In this document: positions 56,443 through 64,000 of the stretch, in pieces | How the letters are laid out: each line of letters opens with the position of its first letter | Position numbering within the stretch: the stretch's first letter is position 1 | Assembly (NCBI GenBank): GCA_005881435.1 | Contig: VBHP01000029.1 | Location: 1 to 64,000, forward strand | Reading direction: 5' to 3' | Origin: Chloroflexota bacterium | GTDB lineage: Bacteria; Chloroflexota; Limnocylindria; P2-11E; CF-107 | DNA: 64,000 bases | The notes under the pieces: generated by a model | What the model was told of the DNA's origin: nothing | Databases searched by the model: none | The model's input: the letters and a program-made list of their open reading frames with translations, nothing else | Translations under genes and position numbers: made by a program

Positions 56443-56928
56443 GTGCGGGCTCGAGCCCTCGTGGCATTGCTCCTCGGCGCGTGCACTTCGGTGGTGCCGC
56501 CATCGGAGCCGCCGCACGACGTCTCCAGACTCGACGCGAGTGAGGCGGTGCTGTTCCGATTCGTCGACGCCTACAACGCCGGTCGACTCGACGACGCCAT
56601 GGCGCTCGTGGACGACACGATCGTCGGCAGCGATTGCGACTACCGCACCATCAGCGCCTTCAGCGAACGAGGCGCGGCTGAATTCCGCGGCTGGCTCGCG
56701 GCGCGAATCGCCGATCGCGATCGCCTTCTCGGAGCGACGATCGAGTCGTCGGCTGACGCGCTCGCGGTGAGCTTCCGCGAACGCTGGAGCGACACGCTCC
56801 GCGGGCTCGGATACCCGAACGGGATCGCGCCGAAGCTCGGTGCCAAAGTCGCCGTCTTCGACGGCCGGATCCGCGCCTTCGCCCTCGGCCCGCTCGGCGG
56901 CGACCAGGATCTCTGCCGCCCGTCATAG
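56443..56928 (+). CDS. Hypothetical lipoprotein, possible SnoaL/NTF2-like
   Basis: LVALLLGACTS lipobox; VLFRFVDAYNAGRLDDAMALVDD. Confidence 0.6.
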   Translation: MRARALVALLLGACTSVVPPSEPPHDVSRLDASEAVLFRFVDAYNAGRLDDAMALVDDTIVGSDCDYRTISAFSERGAAEFRGWLAARIADRDRLLGATIESSADALAVSFRERWSDTLRGLGYPNGIAPKLGAKVAVFDGRIRAFALGPLGGDQDLCRPS

Positions 56929-56940
56929 CGACCCCAAGGC

Positions 56941-57285
56941 GTGATCGTCATCGTAGTCCGTTCCGCGCTATATCGCGCCGCGTACTATTGTCGAGTGGCG
57001 CTCTCCGAGGAGGCACGCCTCATACTCGTTAGCCTCGCCGATGGAGCGAAGCACGGTTACGCGATCGCGCAGGACGTGGAGCGTTTCGCCTCACGACGTC
57101 TCGGTCCGGGAACCCTTTACGGGGCGATCGCGCGCTTGGAATCATGGGGTTACATCGAGCCGCTCGCCGGGGATGCGCGGCGGCGCCCGTATCGATTGAC
57201 GAGCGCAGGCCTGCGGGCGCTCAAGAGTGAGATACACGTGCTTCGCCGCCTGACTTCCGCGGCGGCGCGGCGCCTCGCGCGATGA
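56941..57285 (+). CDS. PadR-family transcriptional regulator
   Basis: RLILVSLADGAKHGYAIAQDVERFASRRLGPGTLYGAIARLESWGYIEPL; real start may be 56995 region. Confidence 0.88.
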   Translation: MIVIVVRSALYRAAYYCRVALSEEARLILVSLADGAKHGYAIAQDVERFASRRLGPGTLYGAIARLESWGYIEPLAGDARRRPYRLTSAGLRALKSEIHVLRRLTSAAARRLAR

Positions 57286-58571
57286 AGCGATTGATCTCCT
57301 TGTATCCAGAGCGGTGGCGCGAGCGGTATCGGGCCGAGATCGAGGCGTTGATCGCAGATCGGACCTTCGATCTGCGTGTCGCGCTAGATCTGCTCAAGGG
57401 TGCGCTCGATGCGCATGTCCATCCCGAGCTCGTGCGCTCCGGCCTCCTTCTGTCTGCCGCAGGAGCTGATCGCGTCTTTGTGCCGGGTATGGGTTTCCGG
57501 GCCGCCGAAGGTGGGCTGACGCTGAAGCAGCCGGTCGAGGTAAGGCGCGGCGAAGTTTCGTTATGGCTGGGACGAATCGTTTCGGCCGAGCGTACAGATG
57601 TCGACTTCGCATTCAGCCCTATCGACGCGCTACTCGCACCTCAACCGAGCCCGACACCGTGGATCGGCTGGACGGTTGAGCTCCGCGATTCGACGGGTCG
57701 TGTCTACCGCGCGGGCGGGCGTGGCGCAGGCGGGACGCTGGGCCGGGTAAGCATCCGCGCTACGTTCGAGCCGATCGCTCCAGAGATACGGCACGCAGAG
57801 CTACGGGTGGACGGTCCGTTTGGAAGGTGGGAGATACCGTTCGATCTCGTTCCGCTTGCGGAATCCGAGGCGCCGCACGCGATTACTCCCGATGCGTCGG
57901 CCCACGATCAGGGCATCACTCTCACGGCGACGGCGTTCGCGCGCGCGGCGGACTACACCGCCTTGCGCCTGGCGGCCATAGCAGGACCGCCCGTCCGCTT
58001 CGTCCGTGCCATAGCCGTCGGGACGCGATTGCCGGGCGCGTTCGCCATCCGCGCCGAGCCAATCGAACTCTCCGACGACAGGGGAAACCGTTATGGGCTG
58101 CGGTCGCAGGTCTCGACCGCCTGGCCCGAGCCCGGCGCGTACCAAGAGACGCTCCTCTTCGGCCCCCTAGCTGCGGATGCGCAGCTCGTAACCGTCACCG
58201 TCGAATACATCCTCGTCGAGCTGAGCGCGGAGCCGTGCCGCATCACATATCCGCCCGGTACCGGCGACTACCTGTTCGGTGGATTCCCAATGCGGATCCG
58301 CAGCGCGACGCCGGACCGAATGCCGGACCAGTACCTGTCACTGGAAGTCGAAACCAGTGAAGCCGCGGACGGACGCCGGCTGTCCCATCCCGGACGGGTA
58401 GACGTCGATGAGGCGGACGGCGGCTTCCGGATACAACAGGTGCGGACGACGCCCAACCTTCGCGTCATCCAGCTTGGCGTACGGCATCCTGGCGACGAGC
58501 CGTTCACGATCACCTTCCGCAATCCTGTCGTCGATGTGCCGGGGCGCTGGGCCGTGAGCTTCGCCGTCTAG
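57282..58571 (+). CDS. Hypothetical protein: permease-prefix-like N-terminus plus repeated beta-sandwich-like segments
   Basis: MKRLISLYPERWRERYRAEIEALIADR…ALDLLKGALDAHVHPEL then no clear TM segments; overlaps PadR stop by 4 nt. Confidence 0.75.
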   Translation: MKRLISLYPERWRERYRAEIEALIADRTFDLRVALDLLKGALDAHVHPELVRSGLLLSAAGADRVFVPGMGFRAAEGGLTLKQPVEVRRGEVSLWLGRIVSAERTDVDFAFSPIDALLAPQPSPTPWIGWTVELRDSTGRVYRAGGRGAGGTLGRVSIRATFEPIAPEIRHAELRVDGPFGRWEIPFDLVPLAESEAPHAITPDASAHDQGITLTATAFARAADYTALRLAAIAGPPVRFVRAIAVGTRLPGAFAIRAEPIELSDDRGNRYGLRSQVSTAWPEPGAYQETLLFGPLAADAQLVTVTVEYILVELSAEPCRITYPPGTGDYLFGGFPMRIRSATPDRMPDQYLSLEVETSEAADGRRLSHPGRVDVDEADGGFRIQQVRTTPNLRVIQLGVRHPGDEPFTITFRNPVVDVPGRWAVSFAV

Positions 58572-58936
58572 CGTCCGGGATCGAGGCGCTGATCCAAGTA
58601 GACCCACAGCACGCGTGAGTAGCGGAACACCAGTGGCGACAGGACGACGAACAGGATCGTCGCCGCGACCGCGGCCAAGATGATCTCGAGATGCAGCACG
58701 GCCATGAAGAACACCGTCCCCCCAAGGAGGATCGGGATGGTGAAGATGTACGAGAGCTCGATCGCGACCGTGGTGTAGCCGGGCTCTCGCAGAAAGCGAA
58801 GCTCGCAGACCGGGCAGAACCAGTACATCGTGAGACGGCGTCGGAAGATCCGGCCTTCGCGGCAGCGCGGGCAGCGTTGCCGGAGGATCGCCTGTAGCAG
58901 GCCGAGACGCTGCACCGTGGCCATCGCCGCCGGCAC
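58568..58936 (-). CDS. DUF983-family membrane protein (start possibly 58924)
   Basis: RQRCPRCREGRIFRR…FCPVCELRF then two TM segments. Confidence 0.82.
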   Translation of the reverse strand: MPAAMATVQRLGLLQAILRQRCPRCREGRIFRRRLTMYWFCPVCELRFLREPGYTTVAIELSYIFTIPILLGGTVFFMAVLHLEIILAAVAATILFVVLSPLVFRYSRVLWVYLDQRLDPGR

Positions 58937-59059
58937 CAGTTTCCACCTAACGGTGCCCGACCTGGTCCGGCTTGCCCGACGGGGCTACGATTCCGCCCCG
59001 GCGAACGCTCTAGCGCTCGCCTGCATCATGATCACGCGGGCATCAAGGGGGAGGTGCAC

Positions 59060-60706
59060 ATGGCGGTCTCGGTCGTCGTCACGCCGGAAGGCAAACACGA
59101 GCTCTCCGGCGAGCTCAAACGATCCGGGCTCTACAACAAGGACCTGGCGCCGACGCCAGCGCGGCTCCGGAACTGGGGCCTCTATTCGTTCCTCGCGTTC
59201 TGGGTCGGGTGTTGTGTCGTCATCCCATCCTGGAGCCTCGCCAATGTCGGGCTCGTGTTCGGCTTCACTCCGCTCACTTCGATCTTGGTCGTCGTTCTGG
59301 GGAACGCGATCGTCACTGTGCCGCTGCTGCTGAATTCGCACGTCGGCGCGAAGTACGGCATCCCGTTCCCGGTGTTCGTCCGCGCCTCGTTCGGTACCTG
59401 GGGCGCGAATATCGCCGCAATGCTTCGCGCGATCGTCGCGTGCGGCTGGTTCGGCATCGAGTCGTGGCTCGGTGGCTACGCCATGTACGTTCTCGTCGGC
59501 ATCATCTTCCCGGGGTTCAAGGACCCGCCGGTGAAGATCGACTGGTTCGTGCTTCCCGGGCCGTTCCAGATGTCGATGTTCCTGCTGTTCCTGATCCTCC
59601 AGGTCTGGCTGGCCGTCGTCGCGCCCCCGTGGAAGGGCTCACGCGCGATCAAGGCCATGTTCGACTGGTCCGCGCCGTTCCTGCTGGCCTTCACGCTGTT
59701 CTTGTTCCTGTATTTCGGATTGAAGGTCGGCTTCGACAAGATGTTCACCTTCCAATTGACTCCGGACAAGCCACTCGGCGGCGGTCTGTACTTCCTGTTC
59801 CTGTTGCTCAACATCAACGTCGGCTTCTGGGCGACGATGGCGCTGAACATCTCCGACGTGACGCGCTTCGCCAAGAATCAGACCCGCCAGATGATCGGTC
59901 AGGCCATCGGCCTGGTCGGAACGATGGCGTTCTTCAGCGGGATGGGCGTTCTGGTGACGGCCGGAGGCGTCGGCGCATATCCGGATGCGCTGAAGGACAC
60001 CGCCAATCAGGCGGGCACCGCGAACGACCTATGGAACCCGATCAACCTGTTCGCCAAGCTCAATGCCGACCTCGGTGGCGCGCTCGGCATCATCGTGGTG
60101 GTACTGGCGTTGCTGTTCGTGATCCTCGCGCAGCTCTCGACCAACATCGGAGCGAACGTCATCGCGCCGGCCAACGACTTCCAGAACCTCGCGCCGAAGC
60201 GGCTGAACTGGGCCGCGGGGGTGATCATCACCGCGATCATCGGCACGCTGCTGCAGCCATGGGTCCTGTTCTTCAACGCGTTCTCGTACGCGATCACCTG
60301 GCTGTCCGGCTACGGCGGCTTCCTCGGCGCCATCGGCGGCATCATGATCGTCGACTACTGGCTGCTCCGGCGCCGGCGGCTCAACCTGCTCGAGCTCTAT
60401 CGAGAGAACGGCGTCTACAGCTACCGAAACTCGTGGGGCGTCAACCCGTACGCGATCATCGCCCTGCTGATCGGAATCGTTCCGCCGTTTGTCGGTTGGC
60501 TCAACGTCATCGGCTGGGGCATCAGCATTCCCGGCTACCAGGGATCCTGGCTCGACTGGCTCCAAACCGGGTCGTGGTTCTGGAGCTTCTTCACCGCGGG
60601 AGTCTCGTACTTCATCCTCATGGCGCTGTTCGGCCGCCAGTACATCGCCGAGCAGACCGGTGAAGCAGTCCGTCGGGACGAGGCGCGCGCACCAGCGCGG
60701 GCCTAG
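59060..60706 (+). CDS. NCS1-family nucleobase:cation symporter
   Basis: NKDLAPTPARLRNWGLYSFLAFWVG; CGWFGIESWLGGYAMY; 12 TM pattern. Confidence 0.93.
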   Translation: MAVSVVVTPEGKHELSGELKRSGLYNKDLAPTPARLRNWGLYSFLAFWVGCCVVIPSWSLANVGLVFGFTPLTSILVVVLGNAIVTVPLLLNSHVGAKYGIPFPVFVRASFGTWGANIAAMLRAIVACGWFGIESWLGGYAMYVLVGIIFPGFKDPPVKIDWFVLPGPFQMSMFLLFLILQVWLAVVAPPWKGSRAIKAMFDWSAPFLLAFTLFLFLYFGLKVGFDKMFTFQLTPDKPLGGGLYFLFLLLNINVGFWATMALNISDVTRFAKNQTRQMIGQAIGLVGTMAFFSGMGVLVTAGGVGAYPDALKDTANQAGTANDLWNPINLFAKLNADLGGALGIIVVVLALLFVILAQLSTNIGANVIAPANDFQNLAPKRLNWAAGVIITAIIGTLLQPWVLFFNAFSYAITWLSGYGGFLGAIGGIMIVDYWLLRRRRLNLLELYRENGVYSYRNSWGVNPYAIIALLIGIVPPFVGWLNVIGWGISIPGYQGSWLDWLQTGSWFWSFFTAGVSYFILMALFGRQYIAEQTGEAVRRDEARAPARA

Positions 60707-60723
60707 CGTTTCACGGCGCCTAC

Positions 60724-60758
60724 GTACGGCGCGGGTTCGTCCCGCGCCGTACTCTTTT
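60724..60758 (+). terminator. Rho-independent terminator
   Basis: 12-bp stem gtacggcgcggg-ttcgt-cccgcgccgtac followed by tctttt. Confidence 0.85.
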
Positions 60759-60780
60759 CGTCTCAGGGGGGAGAGGACGG

Positions 60781-61617
60781 ATGAAAGTGAAAGCGGGACT
60801 GCTGCAGGCATCCTGGAGCGGCGACAAGGACTCCATGGTCCAGAAGGCCGCGCGGTACATCGGCGACGCGGCGAAGCAAGGCGTACAGGTGCTGTGCCTG
60901 CAGGAGCTGTTCTACGGACCGTATTTCTGCCAGGTACAGGACACCAAGCACTACTCCTACACCGAGCGCATTCCCGAGGGACCGACGACGAAGCTGATGC
61001 AGGAGCTGGCCAAGAAGCACGGCATGGTCCTCATCGCGCCGATGTACGAGGAGGATCGGACCGGCGTGTACTACAACACCGCGGCCGTCATCGACGCCGA
61101 CGGCAAGTACCTCGGGAAGTACCGCAAGACGCACATCCCGCACGTCAACGGCTTCTGGGAGAAGTTCTACTTCCGACCGGGGAACATGGGTTATCCGGTG
61201 TTCGACACCGCCGTTGGAAAGGTCGGCGTGTACATCTGCTACGACCGTCACTTTCCGGAAGGCGCTCGCGCGCTCGGCCTGAATGGGGCGGAGCTCGTGT
61301 TCATCCCCTCGGCGACGTCGCGGGGATTGTCGATGCACCTGTGGTTCATCGAGCAGACCGCACACGCGATCGCCAACGGCTACTGGGTCGGGACCATCAA
61401 TCGCGTCGGCAAAGAGGAGGAGTTCGGGCCGAACGACTACTACGGCTCCAGCTACTTCGCCGACCCGCGGGGCAAGATCGTCGCACAGGCGTCGGACAAG
61501 GAGGAGCAGCTGGTGTGCGCCGAGCTCGACATGGACCTGGTGCGCGAGGTTCGCAATACCTGGCAGTTCTACCGGGATCGCCGCCCGGACATGTACGAGG
61601 AGCTCGTCAAGCCGTAA
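60781..61617 (+). CDS. Nitrilase-superfamily amidohydrolase, probable beta-ureidopropionase
   Basis: CLQELFYGPYF (E), YRKTHIPHVNGFWEKFYFRPGN (K), VGVYICYDRHFPEGAR (C). Confidence 0.9.
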   Translation: MKVKAGLLQASWSGDKDSMVQKAARYIGDAAKQGVQVLCLQELFYGPYFCQVQDTKHYSYTERIPEGPTTKLMQELAKKHGMVLIAPMYEEDRTGVYYNTAAVIDADGKYLGKYRKTHIPHVNGFWEKFYFRPGNMGYPVFDTAVGKVGVYICYDRHFPEGARALGLNGAELVFIPSATSRGLSMHLWFIEQTAHAIANGYWVGTINRVGKEEEFGPNDYYGSSYFADPRGKIVAQASDKEEQLVCAELDMDLVREVRNTWQFYRDRRPDMYEELVKP

Positions 61618-61623
61618 CGTCCG

Positions 61624-61833
61624 ATGCCTAGAATCACCGCCATGAAGACGCGCGTGGGCTTGCTGATCGCGTTTCTCGTGCTCGCGTACGGGACGGCGCT
61701 CGTGTTCCTCGCGTTCGATCGTGATTCGCATTCGGCGAGCGACACGATCCGCCCGTTTATCATCACCATGCTGCCCGTGTGGATCGTCGCGATCGCGGCC
61801 GCGCGCGTGCTCGTTCGCTCGCGCCCGCAGTAG
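61624..61833 (+). CDS. Small hypothetical two-TM membrane protein
   Basis: MKTRVGLLIAFLVLAYGTALVFLAF … FIITMLPVWIVAIAAARVLV; located inside the pyrimidine operon. Confidence 0.55.
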   Translation: MPRITAMKTRVGLLIAFLVLAYGTALVFLAFDRDSHSASDTIRPFIITMLPVWIVAIAAARVLVRSRPQ

Positions 61834-61856
61834 CAGGCGAGTTGGGGGGTCGGCCT

Positions 61857-62405
61857 GTGGAAGGGGATCTGCAGCGCTTCATGCGGCGCGCTCGTGAAGC
61901 CGTCGCTGCTCAGGACGGCGAGGCCGCGCGGCGGGAGATCGGGCGTCTTCTGGGCGAGCTGTCGCGGTCTGGTGCGATCGCGCTCGACGGCGTCGAAGTC
62001 GGTCTCCACGGCAGCACCGCGACCGCGTCGACGGTTCTGGCCCGGGACCCGGGCGGGCTGACGCTGATGCTGCTGCGACTGTCCGCGGACGAATCGACGC
62101 CGGTGCACGATCACAAGTCGTGGGGCGTGGCGTACACGCTGCGCGGCACGGACCGGCATAAGCACTGGCGCCGCCTCGACGACGGCAGCGAGCCCGGCCG
62201 AGGCCGGGTCGCCGTCGACGACGAACGCGAGGTCGGTGAGGGCGAGTTCGTCGACTGGCCTGACCCACCGCACGACATCCACAGCCAGCAGGGCGTCGGC
62301 GGACCGGCGTACGAGCTGGTCTGCTTCGGACGCGACCCGATGGCCGCGTTGCGCGATTACTACGATCCCGAACGTGGCACCGTCCGACAGGAACTGGCGC
62401 GATGA
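61857..62405 (+). CDS. Cupin / cysteine-dioxygenase-like protein
   Basis: LSADESTPVHDHKSWGVAYTLRGTDRHKHWRRL … PHDIHSQQ; GTG 61857. Confidence 0.75.
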   Translation: MEGDLQRFMRRAREAVAAQDGEAARREIGRLLGELSRSGAIALDGVEVGLHGSTATASTVLARDPGGLTLMLLRLSADESTPVHDHKSWGVAYTLRGTDRHKHWRRLDDGSEPGRGRVAVDDEREVGEGEFVDWPDPPHDIHSQQGVGGPAYELVCFGRDPMAALRDYYDPERGTVRQELAR

Positions 62406-63811
62406 AGACGTTGCTGCAAGGCGGCACGATCGTGACCGCAGCCGATATATACCAGGCCGACGTGCTGGTCGACGGCGAGAAGGTCGCGCTGATCGGCAAG
62501 GGCCTTCCCGTGTCGGGGGCGAAGGAGATCGACGCGACCGGCAAATACGTGATCCCCGGCGGGATCGACGTGCATACCCACATGGAGCTGCCGTTCGGCG
62601 GCACGTTCGCGTCCGATGACTTCGAGACCGGCACGATCGCGGCCGCGTTCGGCGGGACGACGTCGATCATCGATTTCGCGGTGCAATCGTTCGGGGCGAC
62701 GCTGACGTCGGCGATCGAGGCCTGGCAGAAGAAGGCCCGCGGCAAAGCGGCGATCGACTACGGGCTGCACTGCATCGTGCGCGAGCTCGACGACGAGCGC
62801 CTGAAAGAAATGGACGAGCTCGTCGACGCCGGAGTGTCGTCGTTCAAGCTGTTCATGGCGTATCCCGGCGTGTTCATGGTCGACGACGCCACGATCTTCA
62901 AGGCCATCACCCGCACCGGCGAGAACGGCGGCCTGATCTGCATGCATGCCGAGAACGGCGGCGTCATCGACGTCCTGATCAAGAAAGCGCTGAAGGAAAA
63001 GCACACCGAGCCGAAGTGGCACGCGCTCACCAGGCCGCCGGAAGCCGAGGGCGAGGCCACCAACCGGGCCTTCCGCCTGGCCGAGATGGCCGGCCGGCTG
63101 CCGCTGTACATCGTCCATCTCTCCGCCGCGCAGGCGCTCGAGCAGGTGCGACTCTTCCGCGACCGCGGTCTCCCGGCGTACGCCGAGACGTGTCCCCAGT
63201 ACCTGTTCCTGTCGTACGACAACTACGAGGAGCCGGGCTTCGACGGCGCGAAGTACGTGATGTCGCCGCCGCTCCGTCCGAAGTGGCATCAGGATGAGCT
63301 CTGGAAGGGCCTCGCGCGCAACGATCTGCAGGTCGTGTCGACGGACCACTGCCCGTTCTGCATGACCGAGGGCTACCAGGGCCTGCCCAAGCAGAAGCAG
63401 CTCGGCGTGGGGGACTTCTCCAAGATCCCAAACGGGGCGCCGGGCGTGGAGACACGGATGGTCTTGCTATACGACGGAGGGGTGTTGGGCGAGCGGATCA
63501 CGCTGAACCGCTGGATCGAGCTGACGTCGACGACGCCGGCCAAGCTCTTCGGCATGTTCCCGCGCAAAGGCACGATCGCCGTCGGCAGTGACGCCGATAT
63601 CGTGGTGTGGAATCCGAAGACGACGTCGACGATCTCGGCGAAGACGCATCACATGCGCGTCGACTACAACCCATATGAGGGCAAGCAGGTCAAGGGCAAG
63701 GCCGATGTTGTGCTCTCACGCGGCGAGGTCATCGTGGACGAGGACAAGTTCGTCGGAAAGAAGGGCAGGGGGCGGTTCCTCAAGCGCGGGAGCCCGATCC
63801 TTCAGACATGA
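62402..63811 (+). CDS. hydA: Dihydropyrimidinase / D-hydantoinase
   Basis: PGGIDVHTHMELPFGGTFASDDFETGT; SFKLFMAYPGVFMVDD (carbamylated Lys region); STDHCPF. Confidence 0.95.
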   Translation: MKTLLQGGTIVTAADIYQADVLVDGEKVALIGKGLPVSGAKEIDATGKYVIPGGIDVHTHMELPFGGTFASDDFETGTIAAAFGGTTSIIDFAVQSFGATLTSAIEAWQKKARGKAAIDYGLHCIVRELDDERLKEMDELVDAGVSSFKLFMAYPGVFMVDDATIFKAITRTGENGGLICMHAENGGVIDVLIKKALKEKHTEPKWHALTRPPEAEGEATNRAFRLAEMAGRLPLYIVHLSAAQALEQVRLFRDRGLPAYAETCPQYLFLSYDNYEEPGFDGAKYVMSPPLRPKWHQDELWKGLARNDLQVVSTDHCPFCMTEGYQGLPKQKQLGVGDFSKIPNGAPGVETRMVLLYDGGVLGERITLNRWIELTSTTPAKLFGMFPRKGTIAVGSDADIVVWNPKTTSTISAKTHHMRVDYNPYEGKQVKGKADVVLSRGEVIVDEDKFVGKKGRGRFLKRGSPILQT

Positions 63812-63833
63812 GCGCGCGAGCGGAGGTGAGCTG

Positions 63834-64000
63834 ATGGCTGTCACGACCAAGGCGCAGACGGACATTTCGCGGATCGCCAAGGACACACGCGACCACGTCC
63901 TGATCTCGTGGTCCGCGCAAGGGCAGGTCCAGCCACTCGTCGTCACCGGCGCGGAAGGCGTCTGGTTCTACTCCGGCGAGCGCAGGATCTTGGACTTCTC
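63834..64000 (+). CDS. Class III aminotransferase, 3' truncated by window edge
   Basis: Translated start MAVTTKAQTDISRIAKDTRDHVLISWSAQGQVQPLVVTGAEGVWFYSGERRILDF resembles omega-aminotransferase N-termini. Confidence 0.7.
   Translation, partial: MAVTTKAQTDISRIAKDTRDHVLISWSAQGQVQPLVVTGAEGVWFYSGERRILDF

Noticed and set aside
59209-60663. 484-aa plus-strand ORF in another frame of the NCS1 transporter
   Set aside because: Arg/His-rich out-of-frame translation; the NCS1 frame is clearly coding.
1-64000. Search by eye for CRISPR arrays, tRNA/rRNA genes, transposases, integrases, toxin-antitoxin pairs and phage defence genes
   Set aside because: None recognised; all sizeable intergenic gaps were accounted for by terminators, promoters or leaders. 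A tRNAscan/CRISPR/DefenseFinder run would be needed to confirm absence.

Overview
High-GC bacterial chromosomal window, densely packed with genes, many start/stop codons overlapping. Gene content and GC suggest a Chloroflexota-like or related Terrabacteria lineage, but that assignment is inference only. I saw no rRNA, tRNA, CRISPR array, transposase or phage module. Main blocks: (1) several ABC importers: an Fe3+/PotB-like system, two Ugp/Mal-like sugar systems and a complete PotABCD-like system; (2) a myo-inositol catabolic gene set split over two places (iolG, iolC, Cgl0159-type TIM barrel, iolD, iolB at 9.4-15.5 kb; iolE and a second iolG-like gene at 29-31 kb); (3) a tandem pair of MGH1-like glycoside hydrolases next to glpD; (4) two glycerophosphodiester phosphodiesterases; (5) an arginine operon argC-J-B-R-G-H-(A), with a palindromic ARG-box-like site before argC; (6) a ggt / MecA_N-type PBP / greA / class I lysyl-tRNA synthetase / GH57 run; (7) a reductive-pyrimidine/hydantoin catabolism operon (NCS1 transporter, ureidopropionase, dihydropyrimidinase, class III aminotransferase). 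The most interesting unexplained signals are: a structured intergenic region with a LexA-type SOS box and two mutually exclusive pairings ahead of an uncharacterised gene (47.25-47.91 kb); a promoter plus early terminator in the greA leader; a TTG-initiated Gly/Pro/Gln-rich 73-aa protein (23.2 kb); and a PadR-regulator/prefix-domain beta-protein pair (56.9-58.6 kb). All product calls come from reading the translated sequences by eye; no database search was run.
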